Shown here: positions 50,943-59,462 of the stretch, in pieces
Numbering within the stretch: position 1 is the stretch's first letter
How the letters are laid out: the number at the start of each line of letters is the position of its first letter
NCBI RefSeq assembly: GCF_003367395.1
Contig: NZ_CP031417.1
Span: 2,356,001-2,420,000, forward strand
Reading direction: 5' to 3'
DNA from: Pseudolabrys taiwanensis
GTDB lineage: Bacteria; Pseudomonadota; Alphaproteobacteria; Rhizobiales; Xanthobacteraceae
Length of the DNA: 64,000 nucleotides
The notes under the pieces: generated by a model
Databases searched by the model: none
What the model was told of the DNA's origin: nothing
Seen by the model: only the letters and a program-made list of their open reading frames with translations
Translations under genes and position numbers: made by a program

Positions 50943-51750
50943 GGAGCGTCCGCTCTTCCTTGATCCGCTGCGGATGGGTGAAGATTTCAAAGCCGTCGTG
51001 ACGCGCCACCGCGACCAGCGTCATGCCGGCGGCTTGCGCCGTGCGCGCCGCCAGCGCCGTCGGCGCCGACACCGCGACCAGCATCGGAATGCCCAGCGCT
51101 GCCGCCTTCTGGATCATCTCGACCGACAGACGGCTGGTGACGACGGCAAAGCCCTCGGCGCCCGAGACGCCGCGGCGCACCAGCGCACCCGCCAGCTTGT
51201 CGAGCGCATTATGGCGGCCGACATCCTCGCGCACGGCGACGAGGCCTTGCGACGGCGTGTAGAAGGCGGCGCCGTGCACGGCCCGCGTCTGCGCGTTAAG
51301 CACCTGTTGGCTTTCAAGCGCGGCAAGCGCGCGCATGATGTCCTGAGGCGCGAACATGACGTTATCGGCGATGGAGGCAGGCGCGCGCATCGCTTCGTCG
51401 AGCGATTCGATGCCGCACAGGCCGCAACCGGTCGGCCCTGCGAGATAGCGCCGGCGCTCGTGAAAGGCGCTGGCATGTGGCTCGGTGAGGCGCATGCGCA
51501 ACTCGATGCCGATGTCCTGCTCGATGACTTCGAGCTGCTCGATGGCATGCGGCGACGCGACGATGCCTTCGGTGATACTGAAGCCGACGGCGAAGTCCTC
51601 GAGATCCTGCGGCGTCGCCATCATCACGGCATAGGACGAACCGTTATAGGTGAAGGCGATGGCCGCCTCTTCCGGAATCGCGCGTTCGCCCGGCGCGAGG
51701 CGCCCGCCGCGCCAGGCTATACGTTCGACGATGCGAACCGGATCGGTCAC
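50926..51750 (-). CDS. fdhD: Formate dehydrogenase sulfurtransferase FdhD
   Basis: A 274-residue protein. Landmarks are EEAAIAFTYNGSSYAVMMATP near 28, DFAVGFSITEGIV near 52, GPTGCGLCGIESL near 104 (the C-x-x-C that carries the sulfur), HGAAFYTP near 160 and REDVGRHNALDKLAGALV near 174. FdhD passes sulfur from a desulfurase to the Mo-bis-MGD cofactor, as required for formate dehydrogenase. It may serve both the FdsA and FdnG enzymes. It starts 3 bp after fdsA. Confidence 0.95.
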   Translation of the reverse strand: MTDPVRIVERIAWRGGRLAPGERAIPEEAAIAFTYNGSSYAVMMATPQDLEDFAVGFSITEGIVASPHAIEQLEVIEQDIGIELRMRLTEPHASAFHERRRYLAGPTGCGLCGIESLDEAMRAPASIADNVMFAPQDIMRALAALESQQVLNAQTRAVHGAAFYTPSQGLVAVREDVGRHNALDKLAGALVRRGVSGAEGFAVVTSRLSVEMIQKAAALGIPMLVAVSAPTALAARTAQAAGMTLVAVARHDGFEIFTHPQRIKEERTLHVVAG

Positions 51751-51753
51751 GGC

Positions 51754-54630
51754 CTACTCCGCAGCCTCCGCCGGAACGATGCGGCGCGTCTCCTTGGAGA
51801 AGCGCTCGTATTCCTCCTGCCACGGCGTCGGGCCGTTCGAGAGCGAGATCTGCACCGCCGTCACCTTGTATTCCGGGCAGTTGGTCGCCCAATCGGAATA
51901 GTCCGTGGTGATGACGTTGGCCTGCGTGTCCGGGTGGTGGAACGTCGTGTAGACGACGCCCGGCGCCACGCGGTCGGTGATCGTGGCGCGTAGCGTCGTC
52001 TCGCCGGCGCGGCTGGCGAGCTTGACCCAGTCGCCTTCCTTGACGCCACGCTGCTCGGCGTCGTGCGGATGGATCTCCAGCACGTCCTCGGCATGCCACA
52101 TCGAGTTGGCGGTGCGGCGGGTCTGCGCGCCGACATTGTACTGCGACAGGATGCGGCCGGTGGTGAGCAGCAGCGGAAAGCGCGGCCCGGTCTTCTCGTC
52201 GGTCGCGATGTATTCGGTGATGATGAACTTGCCCTTGCCGCGCACGAAACCGTTGACGTGCATGATCGGCGAGCCTTCCGGCGCCTTGTCGTTGCACGGC
52301 CACTGCACCGACCCGCGCTTCTCCAGCATGTCGTAGGACACATTGGCGAAGCCGGGGGTCAGCCGCGCGATCTCATCCATGATCTGCGAGGGATGGCTGT
52401 AGTGCATCGGATAGCCGAGCGCGTTGGACAGCAACACGGTGATTTCCCAATCGGCATAGCCGTTCTTGGGCGACATCACTTTGCGCACGCGCTGGATGCG
52501 CCGTTCGGCATTGGTGAAGGTGCCGTCCTTCTCCAGGAAGGTCGAACCCGGCAGGAACACATGCGCGAAGCGCGCGGTCTCGTTCAGGAACAGGTCCTGC
52601 ACCACCACGCATTCCATCGCCGCAAGGCCGGCCGACACATGCTTGGTGTCGGGATCGGACTGCAGAATATCCTCGCCTTGAATGTAGATGCCTTTGAACG
52701 TGCCCTCGACCGCGGCATCGAGCATGTTCGGGATGCGCAGGCCCGGCTCCTTGTCGAGGATGACGTTCCAATCCTTCTCGAAGAGCTGGCGCGGCTCGTC
52801 GAGCGAGATGTGGCGATAGCCCGCGAGTTCGTGCGGGAACGAACCCATGTCGCAGGAGCCCTGCACGTTGTTCTGGCCGCGCAGCGGGTTCACGCCGACG
52901 CCCTTGCGGCCGATATTGCCGGTGCACATCGCCAGATTGGCGATGCCCATGACCGTGGTCGAGCCCTGCGAGTGCTCGGTGACGCCGAGGCCGTAATAGA
53001 TCGCGCCGTTGCCGCCGGTGGCGTAGAGGCGCGCGGCACCGCGGATGGTCTCCGCCGGCACGCCCGACAGCTTGGCCACGGCCTCCGGCGAATTCTGCGG
53101 CAGCGAGACGAACTCGGCCCAGTGCTGGAATTCATCCCAGTCGCAGCGCTCGCGGATGAACTTCTCGTCGAACAAGCCTTCGGTGACGATGACATGCGCC
53201 AGCGCCGTGACGATGGCGACGTTCGTGCCTGGCAGGAGCGCGAGGTGATAGTCGGCCTTGACGTGCGCCGATTCCACCATCTCGGTGCGGCGCGGATCGA
53301 TAACGATCAGCTTGGCGCCCTGGCGCAGCCGTTTCTTCATGCGCGAGGCGAACACCGGATGCGCCGCCGCCGGATTGGCGCCGATGACGACGATGACGTC
53401 AGAATCTTCGACCGAGTCGAAGTTCTGCGTGCCGGCCGAGGTGCCGTAAGCCTGGCCGAGGCCGTAACCGGTCGGCGAGTGGCACACGCGGGCGCAGGTG
53501 TCGACATTGTTGTTGCCGAAGCCCGCGCGGATCAGCTTCTGTACCAGGAAGGTTTCTTCGTTGGTGCAGCGCGACGAGGTGATGCCGCCGACCGAATCCT
53601 TGCCGTATTTCTTCTGGATGCGCTTGAACTCGGACGCGGCGTAGCCGATCGCCTCGTCCCAGCTCACTTCTTTCCACGGTTCGTGGATCGACGAGCGGAT
53701 CATCGGATTGAGGATACGCTCCTTGTGGGTCGCATAGCCCCAGGCGAAGCGGCCCTTGACGCAGGAATGGCCGCGGTTGGCCTCGCCGTCCTTGTACGGC
53801 ACCATGCGCACCAGCTCTTCGCCGCGCATCTCGGCTTTGAAGGCGCAGCCGACGCCGCAATAAGCGCACGTCGTCACCACCGAGTGCTCGGGCTTGCCGA
53901 TCTCGATAACCTTCTTCTCGTTCAGCGTCGCCGTCGGGCAGGCCTGCACGCAGGCGCCGCAGGACACGCACTCGGAGCCGAGGAAGCTCTCTTCCATGCC
54001 GGGTGACACGCGGCTGTCGAAGCCGCGGCCGGCGACGGTCAGCGCGAAAGTGCCCTGCACTTCCTCGCAGGCGCGGACGCAGCGCGAGCAGACGATGCAC
54101 TTCGACGGATCGTAGGTGAAATACGGGTTCGACTCGTCCTTCGGCAGCCAATTATCGTTGGGTTTGCCGTCCTTGCGGGCGAACACATGGTTCTCGCCCT
54201 CGTAGCCATAGCGCACGTCGCGCAGGCCGACAGCGCCGGCCATGTCCTGCAGTTCGCAATCGCCGTTCGCCGAGCACGTCAGGCAATCGAGCGGATGGTC
54301 GGAGATATAGAGCTCCATCACGCCCTTCCGCAGGCGCTGCAACCGGTCGGTCTGCGTCTTGACGACCATGCCCGGCGCGACCGGCGTGGTGCACGAGGCC
54401 GGCGTGCCGGCGCGGCCTTCGATCTCGACGAGGCACAAGCGGCAGGAGCCGAAGGCATCGACCATGTCGGTCGCGCAGAGCTTGGGAATCTGCGTGCCCA
54501 TCTCCATCGCCGCGCGCATGATCGAGGTGCCCTCAGCCACCGTCACCGACATGCCATCGATGGTCAGCGTGACGGTCTTGTCCGTCTTCGGCCTCGGCGT
54601 GCCGTAATCGATCTCATGGACGAGAGACAT
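51754..54630 (-). CDS. fdsA: NAD-dependent formate dehydrogenase alpha (catalytic) subunit, cysteine type
   Basis: A 958-residue catalytic subunit. N-terminal to C-terminal: a 2Fe-2S ferredoxin domain (GSCRLCLVEIEG, then C near 80), a His-ligated 4Fe-4S domain (HPLDCLTCSANGDCELQ), a dicluster ferredoxin domain (CIVCSRCVRACEE and CVSCGACVQACPT), then a 4Fe-4S plus Mo-bis-MGD domain (TTCAYCGVGCAF). The active-site Cys lies in DTCARVCHSPTGYGLGQ, with no UGA, so this is the Cys form. It oxidises formate to CO2 for NAD+ reduction in the cytoplasm. Confidence 0.96.
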   Translation of the reverse strand: MSLVHEIDYGTPRPKTDKTVTLTIDGMSVTVAEGTSIMRAAMEMGTQIPKLCATDMVDAFGSCRLCLVEIEGRAGTPASCTTPVAPGMVVKTQTDRLQRLRKGVMELYISDHPLDCLTCSANGDCELQDMAGAVGLRDVRYGYEGENHVFARKDGKPNDNWLPKDESNPYFTYDPSKCIVCSRCVRACEEVQGTFALTVAGRGFDSRVSPGMEESFLGSECVSCGACVQACPTATLNEKKVIEIGKPEHSVVTTCAYCGVGCAFKAEMRGEELVRMVPYKDGEANRGHSCVKGRFAWGYATHKERILNPMIRSSIHEPWKEVSWDEAIGYAASEFKRIQKKYGKDSVGGITSSRCTNEETFLVQKLIRAGFGNNNVDTCARVCHSPTGYGLGQAYGTSAGTQNFDSVEDSDVIVVIGANPAAAHPVFASRMKKRLRQGAKLIVIDPRRTEMVESAHVKADYHLALLPGTNVAIVTALAHVIVTEGLFDEKFIRERCDWDEFQHWAEFVSLPQNSPEAVAKLSGVPAETIRGAARLYATGGNGAIYYGLGVTEHSQGSTTVMGIANLAMCTGNIGRKGVGVNPLRGQNNVQGSCDMGSFPHELAGYRHISLDEPRQLFEKDWNVILDKEPGLRIPNMLDAAVEGTFKGIYIQGEDILQSDPDTKHVSAGLAAMECVVVQDLFLNETARFAHVFLPGSTFLEKDGTFTNAERRIQRVRKVMSPKNGYADWEITVLLSNALGYPMHYSHPSQIMDEIARLTPGFANVSYDMLEKRGSVQWPCNDKAPEGSPIMHVNGFVRGKGKFIITEYIATDEKTGPRFPLLLTTGRILSQYNVGAQTRRTANSMWHAEDVLEIHPHDAEQRGVKEGDWVKLASRAGETTLRATITDRVAPGVVYTTFHHPDTQANVITTDYSDWATNCPEYKVTAVQISLSNGPTPWQEEYERFSKETRRIVPAEAAE

Positions 54631-54669
54631 TAGAGGTCTCCTTGATCGAAGAGTGAGCGCATCTCAACG

Positions 54670-54750
54670 ACGTCATGGCCGGGCTTGTCCCGGCCATCCA
54701 CGCCCTTGAAAAAGAACGACGTGGATGCCCGGCACAAGGCCGGGCATGAC
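54670..54750. repeat. Dispersed palindromic repeat in the fdsB-fdsA junction
   Basis: CATGGCCGGGCTTGTCCCGG and GATGCCCGGCACAAGGCCGG form the two hairpins, with CCACG...CGTGG between. The 147-bp gap between fdsB and fdsA, otherwise one operon, consists largely of this element. Confidence 0.75.
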
Positions 54751-54777
54751 GCTGAGTATTTGACAAGCGCCCTCATG

Positions 54778-56331
54778 TCACTCAGCCGCTTGAAGACGTG
54801 GCGCGCGGCCGAAGTCTTCCGGGAAATGGGTGAGCGCGCTCATCACCGGATAGGGCGTAAAGCCACCGAGCGCGCAGAGCGAACCGAACTTCATGGTGTT
54901 GCAGAGGTCTTCCAGCACTTCGAGGTTCTTGGTCACCTCGATGCCCTGCATGATGCGGTCGACCGTCTCGACGCCGCGCGTCGAGCCGATACGGCACGGC
55001 GTGCATTTGCCGCAGGATTCGACGGCGCAGAACTCCATGGCAAAGCGCGCCTGCTTGGCCATGTCGACCGTATCGTCGAACACGACGACGCCGCCATGGC
55101 CGATCAGGCCGTCGCGCGCGGCGAAAGCCTCGTAGTCGAACGGCGCGTCGAACAAGGCGCGCGGGAAATAGGCACCGAGCGGCCCGCCGACCTGGACCGC
55201 TCGCACCGGCCGGCCCGACAACGTGCCGCCGCCGATGTCGTCGACCAGTTCGCCGAGCGTGATGCCGAAGGCCGTCTCGAACAGGCCGCCGTGCTTGATG
55301 TTGCCAGCGAGCTGGATCGGCATGGTGCCGCGCGAGCGGCCGGTGCCGAAGTTCTTATAAAACTCGGCGCCCTTGTCCATGATGATCGGCACGGTGGCGA
55401 GCGACAGCACGTTGTTGATCACCGTCGGCTTGCCGAACAGGCCCTTATGCGCCGGCAGCGGCGGTTTGGCGCGCACCTGGCCGCGCTTGCCTTCGAGGCT
55501 GTCGAGCAGCGCCGTCTCCTCGCCGCAGACATAGGCGCCGGCGCCCATTCGCACCTCGAGGTCGAAGGCGTACGCCGTGCCGCACACGCTCGGTCCCAGC
55601 ATGCCCATGCGGCGCGCGGTGCGGATCGCGTCGTTCATGACGGCGATCGCGTGCGGGTATTCGGAGCGGATGTAGATGTAACCCTTGGTGGCCCCGACGG
55701 CGATGCCGGCGATGGTCATGCCTTCGACCAGGACGAAGGGATCCCCTTCCATCAGCATGCGGTCGGCGAAGGTGCCGGAGTCGCCCTCGTCGGCGTTGCA
55801 GACGATGTATTTCTGCTCGGCTTTCGCCTCGGCGACCGTCTTCCATTTGATGCCGGTCGGGAAGCCCGCGCCGCCGCGGCCGCGTAGCCCGGACTGCGTG
55901 ACCTCGTTGATGATGTTCGCCGGATCGGCCAACGCGCGATCGAGACCGCGATAGCCGCCATGCGCGCGGTAGTCTTCAAGTGAGCGCGGATCGACGACGC
56001 CGCAACGGGCGAAGGTCAGGCGCGTTTGTTTCTTCAGCCAGGGAATGTCGTCGGTCGGACCGAGGCAAAGCGCATGCGGACCCGCGTCGGCGGCAATGGC
56101 AGCAAACACCGATTCCACATCACCGGGCTCGACCGGACCATAAGCGATGCGCCCGCGCGCGGTTTCGACCTCGACCAGCGGCTCGAGCCAATGCATGCCG
56201 CGCGAGCCGTTGCGGATGAGCTTGATATCGACTTTACGATTGAAGGCGGCCGCCTCGAGCGACATCGCGACTTCGTCGGCGCCGCACGCCACGGCGGCGG
56301 CATCGCCCGGCACATAGATGCGCAAGGTCAT
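54778..56331 (-). CDS. fdsB: NAD-dependent formate dehydrogenase beta (NADH/FMN) subunit
   Basis: A 517-residue NuoF-like subunit. An N-terminal region of about 100 residues resembles the thioredoxin-like domain fused in FdsB. The FMN/NADH domain has GLRGRGGAGFPTGIKWK near 168, NADEGDSGTFADRMLMEGDP near 200 and GAGAYVCGEETALLDSLEG near 290. The C-terminal 4Fe-4S site is ESCGKCTPCRIGSTRG near 445. It transfers electrons from FdsA to NAD+. It overlaps fdsG by 4 bp. Confidence 0.96.
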   Translation of the reverse strand: MTLRIYVPGDAAAVACGADEVAMSLEAAAFNRKVDIKLIRNGSRGMHWLEPLVEVETARGRIAYGPVEPGDVESVFAAIAADAGPHALCLGPTDDIPWLKKQTRLTFARCGVVDPRSLEDYRAHGGYRGLDRALADPANIINEVTQSGLRGRGGAGFPTGIKWKTVAEAKAEQKYIVCNADEGDSGTFADRMLMEGDPFVLVEGMTIAGIAVGATKGYIYIRSEYPHAIAVMNDAIRTARRMGMLGPSVCGTAYAFDLEVRMGAGAYVCGEETALLDSLEGKRGQVRAKPPLPAHKGLFGKPTVINNVLSLATVPIIMDKGAEFYKNFGTGRSRGTMPIQLAGNIKHGGLFETAFGITLGELVDDIGGGTLSGRPVRAVQVGGPLGAYFPRALFDAPFDYEAFAARDGLIGHGGVVVFDDTVDMAKQARFAMEFCAVESCGKCTPCRIGSTRGVETVDRIMQGIEVTKNLEVLEDLCNTMKFGSLCALGGFTPYPVMSALTHFPEDFGRAPRLQAAE

Positions 56332-56801
56332 CGCGCGACCTCCGCCAAGAGTTTGTCGAGCTTCTTGTCGTTGAGGCGACCGACCAGCCGGCCGTTAATC
56401 ATGGCCGACGGCGCCGTGGCGCAGAGTCCGAGGCAGTAGACCGCTTCCACCGTGACGCGACCGTCGCCAGTCGTTTCGCCGAGCTTGACGCCGAGCTTCT
56501 GCTCCGCGTGCGCCGCCAGGGCATCGCCGCCGCAGGACTGGCACGCCTCGGCACGGCACAGCTTGAGCACATGGCGACCGGCCGGCTCATGCCGGAAATC
56601 ATGATAAAAGGTGACGACGCCATGCACCTCGGCGCGCGAGATATTGAGCGCTTGCGCGATCATCGGCTCGGCCGCTTCGGGGATATAGCCGAACGCCTCC
56701 TGCAGATCGTGCAGGATCGGCAACAAGGAGCCTTCCTGGCCCGCGTGCCCGGCAATCACCTCCGTGACGACGTCGGCATTCCACCCTTGATGCTTGTTCA
56801 T
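56328..56801 (-). CDS. fdsG: NAD-dependent formate dehydrogenase gamma (2Fe-2S) subunit
   Basis: A 157-residue NuoE-like protein with the 2Fe-2S ligands C-x4-C in LCRAEACQSCGG (near 85) and C-x3-C in YCLGLCATAP (near 128). The start is probably ATG 56801 (MNKHQGW), with AAGG 7 bp upstream; ATG 56816 is an alternative. First gene of the fdsGBA-fdhD-fdsD operon. Confidence 0.94.
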   Translation of the reverse strand: MNKHQGWNADVVTEVIAGHAGQEGSLLPILHDLQEAFGYIPEAAEPMIAQALNISRAEVHGVVTFYHDFRHEPAGRHVLKLCRAEACQSCGGDALAAHAEQKLGVKLGETTGDGRVTVEAVYCLGLCATAPSAMINGRLVGRLNDKKLDKLLAEVAR

Positions 56802-56971
56802 TGACGACCTTGCCATATGCAATCGGCGTCAATAAGCGCGCACCGTTTGATGGGATCAAGGACGTAACTCAAATGCCTTCATTGGAATAATCAATGAAAG
56901 CGATAGCCCAAGGCTATGCCAGGCCTTGAGTGGGCCGTCTTGCATAAGCAGTGCGGCTGCGCGAATGCGCG

Positions 56972-58183
56972 TTAATTGGTCCGATAACGGTTCGCCATCT
57001 CGACCAGCCGGCGCACCGCATCCGTGGCCGCCGCGTGGTCTTGCGAGAAATTCAAGCGGACGCTGTGCGGGTGCGGGCCGAACTCGGTGCCGGGCGTGAC
57101 GATGACGTTGGCCTGATGCCGCAGCAGCTTGACGAAGTCATGCAGATCGACCGCCAGCGGCGGTAGCTTCGGAAACACATAACTGCCGGCCTGCGACGTG
57201 CGGCAAGCGAAGCCGCCCTCGCTGAAGATCGTCATCAGGTCGTCGCGAATGGCTTGATGCAGCCGGATCCGCTCGTCCATCCAGCCGGCCGGCTCACTGA
57301 ACCAGCACCGCAAGACGGCCTGATTATAACCGGGCGCGCGCAGCGTCACGATCGCCTGCAGCTTTTCCATCCGCGCGATGACGCGCGGCGAACCGAACGC
57401 CACGCCGAGCCGGTAACCGCTCAGCGACTCCGTCTTTGACGGACCCATGATGGTGACGACCTGATCGTCGGGCAGACCGGCGGCCCGCATATGCGTGTAG
57501 GACTCACCTTCATAGCGCAGACGGGAATAGAGCTGGTCGGCGATGATCGTTACGCCGAACTCCTTCGCCAGCGCGGCGATCTGCTTGATCTCGCGTTCGG
57601 AGTAGACGGCGCCGGTCGGATTGTTCGGATTCGAGAACAGGAAAACCTTGGCACCGGCCTCGAAGGCGGCGCGAAGCTGTGCGAGATCGAGGCCCGCATC
57701 CGCCTGCGAAGCCATGTAGTCCATCGCAACCGGCATGACCTGTCCGCCGAAGAACTGGACCAGCTTTCGATTGGCGAAATAATCCGGCTGAACGATCGCA
57801 ACCTTGTCGCCCTGGTTCACGACCGCCGCGACGGCGAGGAACAGCGCGCCTTGCGTGCCCGGCGTGAGAATTGTGCCGTCCTCGGCGTTGACCGGCACAC
57901 CGGTGAAGCGCGCAAGCTTGTCGGCAAGTTCGGCGCGAATGTCGGCCGATCCTCTGTATTCGGTATAGGCTTGGCGCCCGCCGGCCGAAACGGCCTCCGA
58001 AAACAGCTCGAACGATCCCGGCGTCGGCGTGAACGCATCGACATCGCCATGCGAAAAATCGACGAGCCGGCCGGGGATCACATCTCCGCGCATGAGGCCG
58101 CGAATATTGCCCTCACCTTGCCGCACCTCCTGACCGGGAGCGAAATCGGTAGCGAGAGCGTCAAACCTGTCATTCGTCGACAT
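56972..58183 (-). CDS. PLP-dependent class I/II aminotransferase
   Basis: A 403-residue fold-type I aminotransferase. Landmarks are YTEYRGSADIRAELADKLARF near 75, TPGTQGALFLAV near 105, FSNPNNPTGAVYSE near 185 (cofactor Asn), ADQLYSRLRYEG near 215 and the PLP Lys in MGPSKTESLSGYRLG near 247, with the carboxylate-binding Arg in SVRLNFSQ near 383. Substrate cannot be deduced. I chose ATG 58183 (MSTNDRF). It shares no obvious operon with its neighbours: 170 bp from fdsG and 162 bp from tcuB. Confidence 0.87.
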   Translation of the reverse strand: MSTNDRFDALATDFAPGQEVRQGEGNIRGLMRGDVIPGRLVDFSHGDVDAFTPTPGSFELFSEAVSAGGRQAYTEYRGSADIRAELADKLARFTGVPVNAEDGTILTPGTQGALFLAVAAVVNQGDKVAIVQPDYFANRKLVQFFGGQVMPVAMDYMASQADAGLDLAQLRAAFEAGAKVFLFSNPNNPTGAVYSEREIKQIAALAKEFGVTIIADQLYSRLRYEGESYTHMRAAGLPDDQVVTIMGPSKTESLSGYRLGVAFGSPRVIARMEKLQAIVTLRAPGYNQAVLRCWFSEPAGWMDERIRLHQAIRDDLMTIFSEGGFACRTSQAGSYVFPKLPPLAVDLHDFVKLLRHQANVIVTPGTEFGPHPHSVRLNFSQDHAAATDAVRRLVEMANRYRTN

Positions 58184-58345
58184 AGCGGCCTGCACGGTTG
58201 GAATATTTGTTGGGCGCCAGAACTTCGTCACTCCAACGTGCCGAAGCATGTGCCCAATCACCCGTGCCGCGTCAATATTGGCCGCGAAGCGGGCCCGTCG
58301 CCCGCTTCCCGATCATGCTTCGCAGGGCTGCGAACTAAGCGCGCC

Positions 58346-59461
58346 TTAATGCCCCGCCTTGCTCTCGCGCGCGTATTGGACGAGTGCGAGGAAGCGATAG
58401 AGGCCATGCACGAACTTGCCGTAGGGCAAGGTCAGGAACAGCGCGAAGACGACGCCGAGGTGGATGGCGAGCACAATGCCCATTGCCGGTGTTGCGCGCA
58501 GCAGCAGCAGCGCGAGCCCGGTGACGCTGGTCAGCAGCAGCATGACGATGAAGGCCACGTCCATGCCGAAGCGGTTCTCGTCGAGCAGCTCCGGCGCGCG
58601 CTTGAACTTCGCCGCCAGCAATCCGATCGGGCCGACGACGAGGCCGATGCCGCCCAGCGTGCCGAGCACCACCGGCAGATCCCACCACGCATACGGCGCC
58701 TCGCGCCCGAGCAGATAGTGATAGAGCGTCGCCACCGACGTCGAGGCAAAGCAAAGCAGGAAGCCGTAGAACGTCGCGTGGTGATAATGCTTGCGCCGGT
58801 CCGTCGGGGCTTCGGCGTCGTCGTTCATGCAGCCGGCCTTGCCGCCGTCGAGATAGCGCAGGCGCCCGGCATCCTTCGCCGCCTGGAAGAAGGCCGCGAG
58901 GCCGCCAGCCGGTGTGTTGCCGGCGATGTCGCGCCAGAAGGCGCGCATCGACAAGGTCAGCGCCAGCACCGCATAGACGAACACGGCCCCGAACAAGGCC
59001 GCCATCGCATTGTGCGGCATCAACTTATAGAACGCGCCGGGCCCGGCATGCGTGCCGAACAGCACATCCGGATCGCGATAGGCGACAAAGCCGAGCACGA
59101 ACAGCGCCACGCTCAAGGCCGCGATCAGGCTGATCGCCAGGCCGTTGCGCGCGAACAGGCCGGACAGCGCGCCCGGCCAGGCATAAGCGCGGTACGAGTC
59201 GCCGCGCACCTGCGCCAAGGTCTTCGGCACGTTGACGGCGAACTCGTGCGGCGGCGAGAACTGGCAATCCGAATAGCAGGCGCCGCAGCTGTGGCAGAGA
59301 TTGGCGAGATAGTTGAGGTCGCCGTCGTTGAACAGCCGCCGCCGCTCCATCGCCGGGAACACCGCGCACAGGCCCTCGCAGTAGCGGCACGAGTTGCAGA
59401 CCACCATCAGCCGGTCGGCTTCGCGCAACGCCTCGGTCGGATGCGTCGTCGTCGTGTGCAT
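58346..59461 (-). CDS. tcuB: TcuB-like membrane Fe-S protein (tricarballylate/citrate utilisation type)
   Basis: A 371-residue protein with two N-terminal 4Fe-4S cysteine sets (CNSCRYCEGLCAVFP near 17 and CHSCGACYSDCQFSPP near 51) and about six membrane helices after residue 100 with His residues (HYHHATFYGFLLCF, LYHYLLG) that could hold haem. TcuB reoxidises the flavin of the dehydrogenase TcuA. The start (ATG 59461) is 1 bp after the tcuA stop, so the two are coupled. The usual TcuC transporter and TcuR regulator are absent. Confidence 0.85.
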   Translation of the reverse strand: MHTTTTHPTEALREADRLMVVCNSCRYCEGLCAVFPAMERRRLFNDGDLNYLANLCHSCGACYSDCQFSPPHEFAVNVPKTLAQVRGDSYRAYAWPGALSGLFARNGLAISLIAALSVALFVLGFVAYRDPDVLFGTHAGPGAFYKLMPHNAMAALFGAVFVYAVLALTLSMRAFWRDIAGNTPAGGLAAFFQAAKDAGRLRYLDGGKAGCMNDDAEAPTDRRKHYHHATFYGFLLCFASTSVATLYHYLLGREAPYAWWDLPVVLGTLGGIGLVVGPIGLLAAKFKRAPELLDENRFGMDVAFIVMLLLTSVTGLALLLLRATPAMGIVLAIHLGVVFALFLTLPYGKFVHGLYRFLALVQYARESKAGH

Positions 59462-59462
59462 G

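Noticed and set aside
52063..54006. A 647-residue plus-strand open frame inside fdsA
   Set aside because: It is antisense to an unmistakable formate dehydrogenase catalytic subunit and shows no domain signatures.
51754..54630. A second selenoprotein in fdsA
   Set aside because: The active-site position is encoded by a Cys codon (ARVCHSPTG) and the frame has no internal TGA.
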